Part shown: positions 8,163-17,545 of the stretch, in pieces
How the letters are laid out: each line of letters starts with the position of its first letter
How positions within the stretch are numbered: position 1 is the first letter of the stretch
Assembly (NCBI GenBank): GCA_027027005.1
Contig: JALVMN010000178.1
Coordinates: 1 to 37,728, forward strand
Direction of reading: 5' to 3'
DNA from: Desulfobacterales bacterium
GTDB taxonomy: Bacteria > Desulfobacterota > DSM-4660 > Desulfatiglandales > Desulfatiglandaceae
Length of the DNA: 37,728 bases
The notes under the pieces: model-generated
The model's database searches: none
Told to the model about the DNA's origin: nothing
What the model saw: only the letters and a program-made list of their open reading frames with translations
Translations under genes and position numbers: made by a program

Positions 8163-9607
8163 CGAGCCTTCAATTGTGCAAGAAAACGGCGGGGGAGGTC
8201 ATCAAACCCGCCGTTTGACATGAAGAGCACCACATCGCCTTCCCGAACCCGGTTGAGCAACAGCCATAGGAGTTCTGAGGCGGTGGGGGTCCAATGGGCA
8301 TCAATCCCCCTCTCCAACAATTCTTGGACTAGTCGTGTGGAGGAGAATCTCTCTGATGGCGGGATATTATCTGTCCTTGCAGGTGAGGGCACCATGACCA
8401 CATGGGCTTGATCAAAGGCCCTGGAGTATTGTTCCTGAAATATGTTTCTCCTGCTGGAATTGGATCTGGGCTCAAATACCGCCACCAGCCTACGGGAGGG
8501 ATACCTTTGTCTTATGCCGGCTATGGTCTCCCTCACCTCTGTGGGGTGGTGGGCAAAGTCATCAATGACCAGGATATCTCCTTTTTCACCCACCAGTTCC
8601 TGCCTCCTCCTCACACCCTTGAAGCTGTTTATGGCTTTTCTGACCTGCTCTTCCGGGAGCCCTAGGGTTAGAGAGAGGGAGATTGCTGCCCCAAGGTTTA
8701 AGAGGTTGTGGAGACCGCTCAGCCTGGTGGTAAAGGCAATAGAGCTGCTCTTGTAAACGACCTGGAAACGGGCCCCTTGGGAGCTGAATTCATGCCCTGT
8801 TATCTGAAAGTGGGCATCTGAGCCGAAGCCGTAACTTACAACAGTCCCACTGGCCCTATTTAAGAGTTTTTGGATGTTGGGATCTTCTCGGCAGGCCACC
8901 AAGGTGCCTGAGGAGGGCACCAGGGGCACTAGGGCTTCAAAGGATTCCATGACATGAGAGAGGTCTCGGTAGATGTCGGCATGGTCAAACTCTATGTTGG
9001 TGAGGATCAGATGAGAGGGGTTGTAGTGGAGGAACTTGGGCCCCTTGTCAAAGAAGGCTGAATCATATTCATCCCCCTCTATCACAAAGTAGGGCCCCTC
9101 TGGCGGCTGAAACCCTTTACCGAAGTTGATAGGGATACCCCCTATGAGGAAACCTGGTTCAAGGTCTGCCTCGTGGAGCAGCCATGCCATGGCTGAGACC
9201 GTGGTGGTCTTGCCGTGGGTGCCGGCCACAACAATGACCTCCTTGTCCCTAAGTGCAAACTGGGCAACAGCCTGGGGAAAGCTCAAATAGGGAATTTCCA
9301 TCCTGGCCAAGGCGGCCACCTCGGGATTGGTTCTTCGTATCACGTTTCCAACAATGACCAGGTCGGGGGCAGGATGAAGATTTTCCTCCCTGTAGCCTTC
9401 AAAGACCGGTATGGAAAGGGACTGCAAGAAGGTGCTCATGGGGGGATAAATCTCCTGGTCAGAGCCATATACCTTGATGCCGCACCCTTTGAGCAGCCCT
9501 GCAAGGGAAGCCATTCCGGTCCCACAGATGCCCATGAAATACACATAGGCTGGCTCTGGAGGGCAGTGATTCAGATGGGGTGAGAGGGGATGAAAATTCT
9601 TTTTCAC
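8153..9607 (-). CDS. mpl: UDP-MurNAc:L-alanyl-gamma-D-glutamyl-meso-DAP ligase (Mpl)
   Basis: Mpl recycles peptidoglycan by joining the tripeptide to UDP-MurNAc. The N-terminal Rossmann motif 'MGICGTGMASLAG', the Walker A 'AGTHGKTTT', the Mpl-specific 'IGGIPINFGKGF', and 'EGDEYDSAFFDKGPKF' separate it from MurC. The C-terminal domain has 'DDFAHHPTEV' and 'FEPRSNSSRRN'. The ORF track starts at 9649, a TTG; I prefer GTG 9607, preceded by AGAAAGGG, giving 484 residues. The stop overlaps the end of gdhA by 10 bases, so the two genes converge with no terminator between. rpmB diverges from it. The presence of Mpl implies meso-DAP peptidoglycan and a recycling route. Confidence 0.92.
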   Translation of the reverse strand: MKKNFHPLSPHLNHCPPEPAYVYFMGICGTGMASLAGLLKGCGIKVYGSDQEIYPPMSTFLQSLSIPVFEGYREENLHPAPDLVIVGNVIRRTNPEVAALARMEIPYLSFPQAVAQFALRDKEVIVVAGTHGKTTTVSAMAWLLHEADLEPGFLIGGIPINFGKGFQPPEGPYFVIEGDEYDSAFFDKGPKFLHYNPSHLILTNIEFDHADIYRDLSHVMESFEALVPLVPSSGTLVACREDPNIQKLLNRASGTVVSYGFGSDAHFQITGHEFSSQGARFQVVYKSSSIAFTTRLSGLHNLLNLGAAISLSLTLGLPEEQVRKAINSFKGVRRRQELVGEKGDILVIDDFAHHPTEVRETIAGIRQRYPSRRLVAVFEPRSNSSRRNIFQEQYSRAFDQAHVVMVPSPARTDNIPPSERFSSTRLVQELLERGIDAHWTPTASELLWLLLNRVREGDVVLFMSNGGFDDLPRRFLAQLKARYG

Positions 9608-9649
9608 GGAGAAAGCGCCCTTTCTAAAGTTTTTCTTGCAAAATTCCAA

Positions 9650-9678
9650 TTACCAAAATATATTAAAAAATTTATGAT
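9650..9678 (+). promoter_or_regulatory. Putative sigma-70 promoter of rpmB
   Basis: TTACCA (9650-9655) and TATGAT (9673-9678) are separated by exactly 17 bases in an A+T-rich stretch about 60 bases before the rpmB start. The -10 matches the consensus at five of six positions and the -35 at four. Confidence 0.45.
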
Positions 9679-9739
9679 TAATGCACTCGCCGTTTGTACG
9701 GGAATACATAAGGTAAGTTTATAAGGAGAGAAAAGGACT

Positions 9740-9928
9740 ATGGCAAAGGTTTGCGAAATATGTGGAAAAAAGCCTGTTGTCGGATACAACGTGAGCCATG
9801 CCCACAATAAGACCAAGACCCGCTGGTATCCCAACCTCCAAAAGGTGCGCTGTGTAGAGAATGGCCGGGTGAAGCGCAAAAAGGTTTGCACCTCTTGCAT
9901 AAAATCGGGACGGGTGGTAAAGGCATAG
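9740..9928 (+). CDS. rpmB: 50S ribosomal protein L28
   Basis: This is a 62-residue L28 protein of the large ribosomal subunit. It begins '[12 protein letters not shown]' and contains '[21 protein letters not shown]', both diagnostic. The two CxxC pairs ('CEIC' and 'CTSC') show the zinc-binding (C+) form. The start is set by AAGGAG and AAAAGGA upstream of ATG 9740. It stands alone between the divergent mpl and the convergent (p)ppGpp synthetase gene, and carries its own candidate promoter. Only seven bases separate its stop from that of the synthetase gene. Confidence 0.97.
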   Translation: MAKVCEICGKKPVVGYNVSHAHNKTKTRWYPNLQKVRCVENGRVKRKKVCTSCIKSGRVVKA

Positions 9929-9935
9929 CCTCCAC

Positions 9936-12077
9936 TCATACCCTCTCCACCATGAGGATGCTTTTCAGCCTCTTGATGCTCTCTACTATATCCTGCAGAT
10001 GGTTATAATCCTTGACCTCCACCGTGAAGAGGGCGATACCCTTTTTATCGCTGGTGGTCTTTACTTCGGCCTGTATGATGTTGGCATCCCTTTTGGCCAT
10101 GATGGAGCTGATCTCGGCCAGGATGCCTTTCCTGTCCAGGCTCGTGATCCTCAGTTTTGCAAGGTACACATCTTCTTCAGAACCCGACCATGTTATGTCC
10201 ACCAGGCGATCGGGGTCGGCGTTTAGGATCTGTTTGCAGCCCTTGTTGTGCACCGTGATGCCTCGCCCCCTGGTGATATAGCCCACCACATCTTCTCCAG
10301 GCAGGGGATGGCAGCAATTGGCAAAACGGACCAGCATATCTCCTACGCCCCTTACCTCTATTCCTTTGCCCTCTTTCCTCCTCTTGAGCTTGTGAACCAG
10401 CTTTGAGACAAAGCCGGAGGCCCTTTCTTCCTTGAGGCCCAACTTGGTCCTCAACCTGCCGATCACCTGTCTGGGGGATATCTTGCCAAAACCTATCTGG
10501 GCCAACAGATCTTCGACTGAATGAAATGAGAGTTCCTTTGCCACCTCCTCCAGAATCTCACTCTTGATCACATTGGGCAGATTGAGCCCGGATCCACTTA
10601 CCTCTCGCTCCAGGATGGCCTTCCCAAGGGTTATGCTTTCCTCTCTCTCCTGCTTGTTTATCCACTGTCTGATCCTGTTCCTGGCCCTTGCGGTCTTTGC
10701 CAGCTCGAGCCAGTCCTTGCTGGGATGGGCCTTGGGCGATGTGATGATCTCCACCATGTCGCCAGTCTTCAATTGGTATTTGAGGGAGACCATCTTGCCG
10801 TTCACCTTGGCCCCCATGCAGTGATGCCCTACCTCGGAGTGGATGCTGTATGCAAAGTCTATGGGGGTTGCCCCTTTCGGGAACTCCTTTACCTCTCCTT
10901 TGGGCGTGAACACATAGACTTCGTTGGGAAAGAGGTCCATGCGAACCGATTCCAGGAACTCCACAGGGTCTTTCAAACTCTGGTGGTATTCCAGGAGTTG
11001 GCGTAGCCATGAAAATTGTTTCTCGTCACTCTCCTTGGCGCTGAAGCCTTCTTTATACTTCCAGTGGGCTGCGATTCCCTGTTCTGCCACGGTATCCATT
11101 TCCCAGGTGCGGATCTGAACCTCCATGATTTCTCCCACCGGGCCTACCACCGTGGTGTGTAATGACTGGTACATGTTGGGCTTGGGCATGGAGATGTAGT
11201 CTTTGAACCTGCCAGGCACCGGCTTCCACATGGCGTGGATGTGGCCCAGGGCCTCGTAACATTCCTTGATGCTGTTCACTATCACCCTGAAGGCCACCAC
11301 ATCGTAAACCTGGTTGGGCTCCAGGTTCTGTTCACGCATTTTCTTGTAAATGCTGTAGAAGTGCTTGTGCCGCCCCTTTACAGTGGCCTGGATGCCGTGC
11401 TCCTGCAATTTCTTGGAGATGGTATCCTTCACCTCCTGGATAAATCGTTCCCTCTCTCCGCGTTTGCGGGCGATTTCCTCTTTGATCCTGGTGTAAATGG
11501 CCGGCTCAAGGTAGTAGAGGCAAAGGTCTTCAAGCCTTGACTTCATCCAATATATCCCCATCCTTCCAGCCAGCGGAGCGTAGATGTCCAAGGTTTCGCG
11601 TGCAATCAGGCGCTGTTTTTCAGGAGTGTGGTATCCAAGGGTGGTCATATTGTGGAGCCTGTCGGCAAGCTTTACCAGGATGACCCGGATGTCGGTGGAC
11701 ATGGCAAGGATCATCTTGCGGATATTTTCGGCCTGCCGCTGCTCCCTGCTGCTGAACTGAATCTTGCTTATCTTTGTAACCCCGTCCACTATCCTGGCCG
11801 TCTCGCTTCCAAAGAGGCGCTCTATCTCTTCTAAGGTGGCCACGGTGTCTTCAATGGTATCGTGGAGGAGCCCGGCCGTGATGCAGACCACATCCATCTT
11901 CATCTGGGCCAGGATGTGGGCCACCTCCAGGGGATGAGAAAGGTAGGGCTCCCCTGAGAGGCGGATCTGGCCTTGGTGGACCTTGGCAGAATAAACATAG
12001 GCCTTCTCCACCAGGGTGATATCTGCCTTGGGATGGTAACTCAGGATTTCTCTGGTGATATCATTTAATCTGATCAT
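9936..12077 (-). CDS. Bifunctional (p)ppGpp synthetase/hydrolase (RelA/SpoT family)
   Basis: This long RSH protein (713 residues) controls the stringent response. Order: an HD hydrolase domain with '[10 protein letters not shown]' and '[10 protein letters not shown]'; a synthetase domain with '[19 protein letters not shown]'; a TGS domain starting '[16 protein letters not shown]'; and a C-terminal ACT domain ('[19 protein letters not shown]'). The intact HD residues and the RxKD form of the synthetase motif (rather than the ExDD of RelA) indicate that both activities are kept. It is the last gene of a minus-strand operon: its ATG overlaps the end of proS by 17 bases. The usual names would be rel or spoT. 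It faces rpmB, with no convincing terminator between them. Confidence 0.95.
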   Translation of the reverse strand: MIRLNDITREILSYHPKADITLVEKAYVYSAKVHQGQIRLSGEPYLSHPLEVAHILAQMKMDVVCITAGLLHDTIEDTVATLEEIERLFGSETARIVDGVTKISKIQFSSREQRQAENIRKMILAMSTDIRVILVKLADRLHNMTTLGYHTPEKQRLIARETLDIYAPLAGRMGIYWMKSRLEDLCLYYLEPAIYTRIKEEIARKRGERERFIQEVKDTISKKLQEHGIQATVKGRHKHFYSIYKKMREQNLEPNQVYDVVAFRVIVNSIKECYEALGHIHAMWKPVPGRFKDYISMPKPNMYQSLHTTVVGPVGEIMEVQIRTWEMDTVAEQGIAAHWKYKEGFSAKESDEKQFSWLRQLLEYHQSLKDPVEFLESVRMDLFPNEVYVFTPKGEVKEFPKGATPIDFAYSIHSEVGHHCMGAKVNGKMVSLKYQLKTGDMVEIITSPKAHPSKDWLELAKTARARNRIRQWINKQEREESITLGKAILEREVSGSGLNLPNVIKSEILEEVAKELSFHSVEDLLAQIGFGKISPRQVIGRLRTKLGLKEERASGFVSKLVHKLKRRKEGKGIEVRGVGDMLVRFANCCHPLPGEDVVGYITRGRGITVHNKGCKQILNADPDRLVDITWSGSEEDVYLAKLRITSLDRKGILAEISSIMAKRDANIIQAEVKTTSDKKGIALFTVEVKDYNHLQDIVESIKRLKSILMVERV

Positions 12078-13791
12078 AAAGTCTTCTTACGGTGAGGGCG
12101 ACTTGGGAAGTGGCCTCCTCTACCGGCACATCTTCTGCCTCCCTCTCTGCCCTGAGCTTTAATTCCACCACTCCCCTTTCAAGGCCACGGCTGCCCACAG
12201 TGACCCTTACGGGAATTCCGATGAGGTCTGCATCGTTGAACTTTACTCCAGCTCGTTCATCCCTGTCATCCAGCAGGGCGTCCACTCCCATGTCCTTGAG
12301 CTGGGTATAGATACGCTCCGCTGTTTCAACAACCCTTGAGTCATGGATCTGGAGTGGAAGTATAATTACTTCAAAGGGTGCTATGGGAATGGGAAAGATG
12401 ATGCCATTTTCATCATGGTTCTGTTCAATGGCAGCAGCCACGGTCCTACCCACCCCGATTCCATAACAACCCATTATGATGGGCCGCTCCTGGCCGTGCT
12501 CGTCCAGGAAGAAGGCCCTCAGCGGCTCACTGTACTTTGTGCCGAGCTTGAATATGTGACCCACCTCTATGCCCCGTTTGAACTCGATGGGGCCACCGCA
12601 CCTGGGGCAGGTGTCCTGCGGGGTCGCGAGCCTTATATCGCCGAATAGATCCACTTCAAAGTCGCGGCCAAGGCTTACATGCTTGAAGTGCAGGTCTGCC
12701 TTGTTGCCCCCGGTCACGAAGTCATTCATGCTCTTAATGGCGTAATCTGCCACGGTCTTGATCTTCAAACCCACGGGTCCTGCAAATCCCAAAGGGGCAC
12801 CTGTGGCCTCTTGGATGAGCTCAGGCCCTGCCAGTTCCAGATTTTCGGCTCCGAGAAGGTTTTTCAACTTCACTTCGTTAATCTCGTGGTCACCCCTTAC
12901 CAGGGCCGCCACCAGAGTGCCATCTGCAACAAAGATCAGGGTCTTTACAAGCTCCGCAGGAGAGACATTTAAGAATTTCGTCACTTCCTCCACTGTCCTT
13001 ATCCCTGGGGTCTCCACAGGCTCCAGGGGAGGTGACTGCTCGCCTTTTTCTAGTCCGGAACCATTTTCAGGTTCCCTTATCTCTGCCTTTTCCAGGTTTG
13101 CTGCGTAATCACATTCAAGGCAACTCACTATTTGATCCTCTCCGGTATCGGCAAGGACCATGAACTCGTGGGAATAGCTTCCCCCGATGGGGCCGGTGTC
13201 GGCCTCCACGGCCTTGAACCGAAGCCCACAACGTTGAAAGATGCGGTTGTATGCCTCATACATGGCTTGATAACTCTTTTCAGCCCCTTGTTCGTCGGCG
13301 TCAAAGCTATATGCATCTTTCATAATAAATTCTCTACCCCTCATGAGACCAAAACGTGGCCTTATCTCGTCGCGAAACTTGGTCTGTATCTGATAAAAGT
13401 TGATGGGCATCTGTTTATAGGAGTGGATTTCCTTGCGAACCAGGTCTGTGATCACCTCCTCGTGGGTTGGGGCCAGGCAGGCGTCCCGGTTGTGCCGGTC
13501 CTTGAAGCGCAATAGCTCTTTGCCGTAAAGATTCCAACGCCCGCTCTCCTGCCATAGTTCTGCAGGCTGCACTGCGGGCATGAGGAGTTCAATGGCCCCC
13601 GCCCTGTTCATTTCCTCCCTGATGATGTTTTCCACCTTCCTGATACACCTAAGCCCTGCTGGAAGGTATGTATAAATGCCGGCTGTGAGCTTTCGGATCA
13701 GGCCTGCCCGCAACATGAGCTTGTGACTGATCACTTCTGCTTCAGAAGGAGCTTCACGGTGTGTCGGGATAAAATACCTGGAATAGCGCAT
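12061..13791 (-). CDS. proS: Prolyl-tRNA synthetase (bacterial type)
   Basis: This class II aminoacyl-tRNA synthetase of 576 residues charges tRNA-Pro. The N-terminal '[34 protein letters not shown]' region, motif 2 ('[25 protein letters not shown]') and motif 3 ('[17 protein letters not shown]') are in place. Between motifs 2 and 3 lies the YbaK-like editing insertion (about residues 225-390), with '[18 protein letters not shown]', as in bacterial-type ProS. The anticodon-binding domain closes the protein. ATG 13791 lies 28 bases after ispG; the 3' end overlaps the RSH gene, so the operon couples translation, isoprenoid synthesis and the stringent response. Confidence 0.96.
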   Translation of the reverse strand: MRYSRYFIPTHREAPSEAEVISHKLMLRAGLIRKLTAGIYTYLPAGLRCIRKVENIIREEMNRAGAIELLMPAVQPAELWQESGRWNLYGKELLRFKDRHNRDACLAPTHEEVITDLVRKEIHSYKQMPINFYQIQTKFRDEIRPRFGLMRGREFIMKDAYSFDADEQGAEKSYQAMYEAYNRIFQRCGLRFKAVEADTGPIGGSYSHEFMVLADTGEDQIVSCLECDYAANLEKAEIREPENGSGLEKGEQSPPLEPVETPGIRTVEEVTKFLNVSPAELVKTLIFVADGTLVAALVRGDHEINEVKLKNLLGAENLELAGPELIQEATGAPLGFAGPVGLKIKTVADYAIKSMNDFVTGGNKADLHFKHVSLGRDFEVDLFGDIRLATPQDTCPRCGGPIEFKRGIEVGHIFKLGTKYSEPLRAFFLDEHGQERPIIMGCYGIGVGRTVAAAIEQNHDENGIIFPIPIAPFEVIILPLQIHDSRVVETAERIYTQLKDMGVDALLDDRDERAGVKFNDADLIGIPVRVTVGSRGLERGVVELKLRAEREAEDVPVEEATSQVALTVRRLYDQIK

Positions 13792-13819
13792 TAGGGCCTA
13801 TTTCCTCCTTTCTCTGTAA

Positions 13820-14878
13820 TCAATGGCCGTATGTCTTCCATACCTCTTGAATGAGCACTTCTGCAAGTTCCTCTTCCCTTACCTTTTTGACGAGTTTCCC
13901 CCTTTTAAAGAGGATTCCCTGCCCCCTGGCCCCTGCAATGCCTATGTCGGCCTCCCTTGCCTCGCCCGGTCCATTTACCACACAACCCATCACAGCTATC
14001 TTGGGAGAGCTCCTAAGAGGGGTGAGGGCCTTTTCAATCCTTTCAACCAGAGAAAACAAATCTATCTCACACCTGCCGCAGGTAGGGCAAGAGATTATCT
14101 CTGGCCCTCGCTCTCTAAGGCCCACTGCCCTTAAGATCTCGTAGCCAACCTTGACCTCTTCAACAGGATCACGCGTCAAGGATACCCTGATGGTGTCCCC
14201 GATCCCCTGGAGCAGTAGCGTTCCCAAGGCTACTGCGCTCTTTACCGTGCCTGATATCAAGGTGCCTGCCTCTGTCACCCCCAGGTGGAGAGGGTAGTCC
14301 ACCTCCTGGCTTATGAGCTGATAGGCCTTGATGGTGTCGAGCACATTGGAGGACTTCAGTGAAATTTTTATGTCTCGAAATCCCAGTTCCTCAATAAATC
14401 CAATGTGGCGCAAGGCGCTCTGAACCATTGCCTCGGGCGTTGGACCACCGTGAGCCTCGAGCAGGTCCTTCTCCAAAGAGCCGGAATTGACCCCGATGCG
14501 GATGGGGACCTTGTATTCAGAGGCCTTAATCACCACTGATTCCAATTTTTTCTTTCCCCCTATGTTGCCTGGATTTATCCTTATGGCGTGGGCTCCATGT
14601 TCAATGGAGGACAGGGCCAAGCGGTGGTCAAAGTGGATATCGGCCACCACAGGTATCCCAACGGCCTCTCTTATCTTCTCAATTGCCCTGGCCGCCTCCT
14701 CATCAGGCACTGCCACCCGTATGATCTCGCAGCCGGAATCCTGGAGGCGCTTGATCTGGTCAATGGTTTTAGGGGTGTCGCGGGTGTCGGTGTTGGTCAT
14801 GGACTGGACCGATACAGGAGCCCCCCCTCCCACGGGCACGTTTCCCACATAGATCCGCCTTGTCTGTTTTCTGGTCAC
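13820..14878 (-). CDS. ispG: 4-hydroxy-3-methylbut-2-enyl diphosphate synthase (flavodoxin)
   Basis: IspG (GcpE) performs the penultimate step of the MEP isoprenoid pathway and carries a [4Fe-4S] cluster. The N-terminal TIM-barrel part begins 'VGNVPVGGGAPVSVQSMTNTDT', and the C-terminal cluster domain holds 'SCPTCGRCEID' plus a further Cys in 'GCVVNGPGEA'. At 352 residues it is the common bacterial form without the plant-type insertion. The start is GTG 14878, seven bases after the stop of the phosphofructokinase gene, with AAGGA directly upstream. It is the second gene of the operon. Confidence 0.97.
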   Translation of the reverse strand: MTRKQTRRIYVGNVPVGGGAPVSVQSMTNTDTRDTPKTIDQIKRLQDSGCEIIRVAVPDEEAARAIEKIREAVGIPVVADIHFDHRLALSSIEHGAHAIRINPGNIGGKKKLESVVIKASEYKVPIRIGVNSGSLEKDLLEAHGGPTPEAMVQSALRHIGFIEELGFRDIKISLKSSNVLDTIKAYQLISQEVDYPLHLGVTEAGTLISGTVKSAVALGTLLLQGIGDTIRVSLTRDPVEEVKVGYEILRAVGLRERGPEIISCPTCGRCEIDLFSLVERIEKALTPLRSSPKIAVMGCVVNGPGEAREADIGIAGARGQGILFKRGKLVKKVREEELAEVLIQEVWKTYGH

Positions 14879-14885
14879 CGCTTCC

Positions 14886-16085
14886 TTAGTAGAGAAACAT
14901 TGGTTTGCCGCTCACATGCCTTACCTTGGGCCTGTACTCTTCCACATCGTAGAGCTCTCTCACATCCACCCTCTTTTGGCCCATGGTGATGGTGCTGAGG
15001 GGTATGTCTGTATAAATGCCCCTGCTCAATGCCACGAGCCGGCCGAAAGTCTTTTTCAAGAAAAGGTCTATGGCCATGTTGGCGTAATTGACAGCCACCA
15101 TCAGATCCAGAGAATCAGGAGGGCCTGATCTCATCAGGTATGAGAGCCTCTGATAGAGTACATCTTCACCTGTTAATTCATTTAACAACTGGCCGGTTAC
15201 CTCGCCAATGCCGCCAAGTTTCCTGTGTCCATAAGGGTCCTCCTCTCCAGAGAGCAAGAGGTCCCCTCCCACCATTCTTGCACCCTCAGAGATGGTCACA
15301 ATGGCGTAATTTTTGGGGTTTGCCCTTTTGTCCTTCATGATAAGTTGGGCAAGCTTTTCGGGATCAAATGGGACCTCAGAGATAATGGCCCTATCGACTC
15401 CGGCGAGATAGGCAGACACCAGGGACGTCTCTCCGCAATACCTTCCAAAGAGCTCTATGACGGCAATCCTCTCGTGGGAGCCGGTGCATGTCCTGAGGGC
15501 GTGGATGAAGCTGACTCCCCTGGTGACAGCAGTGGAAAAACCAATGCAGTAATCAGTGCCAAAGACATCGTTGTCCATGGTCTTGGGTATTGCAATGACG
15601 GGAAAGCCCTTCCGCTCAAGCCTTTCTGCAAAGCTCAGGGTGTCGTCTCCACCAATGGGGATGATGGCATCCACCCCCAGCGTCTCCAGGTTGCGAAGCA
15701 CCAGATCGGTAAAGTCCTTTTTTTCCTGGTCGTCCTTGAATTCGCCCTTGAGGTGGTCGGGGACATCCTTTTTGCGCGCAGCACTTGGATTGGTGCGCGA
15801 GGTGTGGAGATATGTTCCCCCGTATCGGTCAATGGTGCGGACCTGTGGGGGCAACAGTTCCTGGACTGCTGTCTTGGCGATATCGGCTTGATCAGAGGTA
15901 TATTCAACGGGTTGGTCAGGGGTGTATTCAAGGAGTCCCCTCCAGCCCCTTCGAATGCCCAAGACCCTCAAGCCCTCGCTTACTCCCCTGTAAACAAGTG
16001 TCTTTATGCAGGCATTTAGACCTGGGACGTCGCCTCCACCTGTAAGAACCGCAATGGTGGATTTATTAGGCTGAGAAGAATTCAT
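14886..16085 (-). CDS. Phosphofructokinase, predicted PPi-dependent
   Basis: This 399-residue PfkA-superfamily enzyme phosphorylates fructose 6-phosphate. The N-terminal nucleotide loop is '[12 protein letters not shown]'. The phosphoryl-donor site reads 'GGDDT' (residues 145-149) where ATP-dependent enzymes have GGDGS, and 'PKTMDND' (167-173) where they have PGTIDND. Asp148 and Lys168 at these two positions are the accepted marks of pyrophosphate-dependent enzymes, which work reversibly in glycolysis and gluconeogenesis. Start ATG 16085 has AGGAGG eight bases upstream. It leads the operon with ispG, proS and the RSH gene. I saw no clear promoter upstream. Donor use is predicted from residues only. 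Confidence 0.9.
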   Translation of the reverse strand: MNSSQPNKSTIAVLTGGGDVPGLNACIKTLVYRGVSEGLRVLGIRRGWRGLLEYTPDQPVEYTSDQADIAKTAVQELLPPQVRTIDRYGGTYLHTSRTNPSAARKKDVPDHLKGEFKDDQEKKDFTDLVLRNLETLGVDAIIPIGGDDTLSFAERLERKGFPVIAIPKTMDNDVFGTDYCIGFSTAVTRGVSFIHALRTCTGSHERIAVIELFGRYCGETSLVSAYLAGVDRAIISEVPFDPEKLAQLIMKDKRANPKNYAIVTISEGARMVGGDLLLSGEEDPYGHRKLGGIGEVTGQLLNELTGEDVLYQRLSYLMRSGPPDSLDLMVAVNYANMAIDLFLKKTFGRLVALSRGIYTDIPLSTITMGQKRVDVRELYDVEEYRPKVRHVSGKPMFLY

Positions 16086-16210
16086 GGCGCAGTCCTCCTG
16101 AGAATTTCCAAGTTCTTATAGTATTTAGTTTGGTCGATCTGGAGGTATTCGTCAATCCAAATCATCTGGGGGCCCTTTGGAAGAGGGCTAATGGAAGAGG
16201 GGCTTTTTTA

Positions 16211-16240
16211 TTGACAATCCTCAACCAACCGGTATGTAAT
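16211..16240 (+). promoter_or_regulatory. Putative sigma-70 promoter of the aminotransferase operon
   Basis: A perfect TTGACA (16211-16216) is followed after 18 bases by TGTAAT (16235-16240), five of six matches to TATAAT. The expected transcript start near 16247 leaves a leader of about 100 bases before ATG 16346. Confidence 0.55.
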
Positions 16241-16252
16241 GAGTGGTGAAAT

Positions 16253-16314
16253 TTTGCCCTACAGGGTAACCTTTTAGATGCTAAAGGCGGGGATGCAAGG
16301 GGGCAAGAACCTGT
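16253..16314 (+). promoter_or_regulatory. Candidate structured leader (pseudoknot-like fold)
   Basis: Three pairings can be drawn at the very 5' end of the predicted leader. P1 is TTGCCC (16254-16259) with GGGCAA (16301-16306). P2 is a hairpin CCTTTTAG-ATG-CTAAAGG (16270-16287) with one bulged T. A third pairing joins ACAGG (16261-16265) with CCTGT (16310-16314) across P1, making a pseudoknot. The left arm of P2 (CCTTT) could instead pair with AAAGG of the Shine-Dalgarno (16333-16337). I cannot assign it to a known riboswitch class; the fold is by hand and unscored. Confidence 0.3.
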
Positions 16315-16345
16315 CATCTCAACACACTTTTCAAAGGAGTTGTCC

Positions 16346-17527
16346 ATGTCGGTTTCAGAAAAGGTCAAGCAATCCATTGAAAGGTCGTCCTGGATCCGGA
16401 AGATGTTCGAGGAGGGTAACAGGAGAAAGCAGAAATACGGCCTTGAAAATGTATTCGACTTCAGTCTTGGGAATCCCGACCTTGAACCGCCTCCCGTATT
16501 CAGGGAGGTCTTGAGCGAGCTGGTTAGTGATGCGGGCCCAGGAAAGCACGGTTACATGCCCAATGCCGGATTTGTGGAGAGCAGGCAGGCCGTGGCTGAA
16601 TATCTCAACGGCTATAACCAGGCGCGATTCAGTGCCGAGGATATCATCATGACTGTGGGGGCGGGGGGCGGCCTTAATGTGGTGCTAAAGACCATTTTGA
16701 ACCCAGGGGAAGAGGTGATCATCCCGAGCCCCTACTTTGTGGAGTACAATTTTTATCTGGATAACCATCAAGGAGTGCCCAAGGTCGTGCCTACCAAGGA
16801 AGATTTCTCCCTGGACCTTGGCACTATCGAGGCGGCCATAACAGAGAACACAAAGGCAGTCCTCATCAATTCACCCAACAACCCCACAGGAAAGGTTTAC
16901 ACAAAGGAAGAGCTGGATTCCCTGGGAGAATTGTTGACCCAGTACAGCCGTAGGATGGGAAAGACCATATATCTCATATCTGACGAGCCTTATAGAAAGA
17001 TAGTCTTTGATGGCATTACTGTTCCCAGCGTCTTTGACAGTTACAACGAGACCTTTGTGGTTACTTCATTTTCCAAAGACCTCTCCATACCTGGGGAGCG
17101 GATCGGGTTTGCAGCAGCTCATCCCGAGATCTCGGATCGCCAAAACATCCTTGGTGGCATGGTGCTCTGCAATCGCATCCTGGGCTATGTAAATGCCCCG
17201 GCCTTGATGCAGAGGACCGTGGCTCGATTGCTCAACCAAAGTGTTGATATATCCATATACCAGAGAAGGCGCGACCTGTTCTATCAAGGGCTTACAAGCG
17301 CCGGATACCATGTGGTAAAGCCAGAAGGGGCATTTTATCTCTTCCCCAAGTCCCCCATAGAGGATGATGTGAAATTTGTTGCTGCCCTCCAGGAAGAAAA
17401 CATCCTGGTGGTGCCTGGAAGCGGGTTTGGAGGCCCGGGACACTTCAGGATTGCCTATTGTGTGCCTGACCACGTCATTGAAAGGGCACTCCCTGGATTT
17501 GAAAGAGTAATCAAGAAATTCCAATAA
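16346..17527 (+). CDS. PLP-dependent class I/II aminotransferase
   Basis: This 393-residue fold-type I aminotransferase resembles the aspartate aminotransferase group. Visible landmarks are 'NSPNNPTGKVYT', 'ISDEPYRKIVFDG' (Asp contacting the pyridine nitrogen, Tyr near the phosphate), and 'SFSKDLSIPGERIG' with the Schiff-base lysine. A C-terminal Arg in 'GHFRIAYC' should bind the substrate carboxylate. The amino donor is probably an acidic amino acid, but specificity cannot be read. The ORF track starts at TTG 16340; ATG 16346 with AAAGGAG six bases upstream is the better start. The gene lies 18 bases before a NIL-domain ferredoxin and behind a candidate structured leader, a pairing that hints at sulfur amino acid metabolism (inference). 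Confidence 0.9.
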   Translation: MSVSEKVKQSIERSSWIRKMFEEGNRRKQKYGLENVFDFSLGNPDLEPPPVFREVLSELVSDAGPGKHGYMPNAGFVESRQAVAEYLNGYNQARFSAEDIIMTVGAGGGLNVVLKTILNPGEEVIIPSPYFVEYNFYLDNHQGVPKVVPTKEDFSLDLGTIEAAITENTKAVLINSPNNPTGKVYTKEELDSLGELLTQYSRRMGKTIYLISDEPYRKIVFDGITVPSVFDSYNETFVVTSFSKDLSIPGERIGFAAAHPEISDRQNILGGMVLCNRILGYVNAPALMQRTVARLLNQSVDISIYQRRRDLFYQGLTSAGYHVVKPEGAFYLFPKSPIEDDVKFVAALQEENILVVPGSGFGGPGHFRIAYCVPDHVIERALPGFERVIKKFQ

Positions 17528-17545
17528 CGGGATCAGGAAGAGCTC

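Noticed and set aside
15225-16019. 264-aa plus-strand ORF opposite the phosphofructokinase gene
   Set aside because: Antisense to a strongly supported enzyme; no domain recognised.
16170-16210. GCCCT...AGGGC with a later T6 run upstream of the aminotransferase promoter
   Set aside because: Stem and T-run are separated by about 20 bases and no gene on that strand needs termination there.
16261-16305. Resemblance to a cyclic-di-GMP-I (GEMM) riboswitch: ACAGGGTAACC and GGGATGCAAG
   Set aside because: The short sequence similarity is real, but the closing stem cannot form because the 3' side is G-rich rather than GCC, and no second arm follows. Kept only as an unassigned structured leader.
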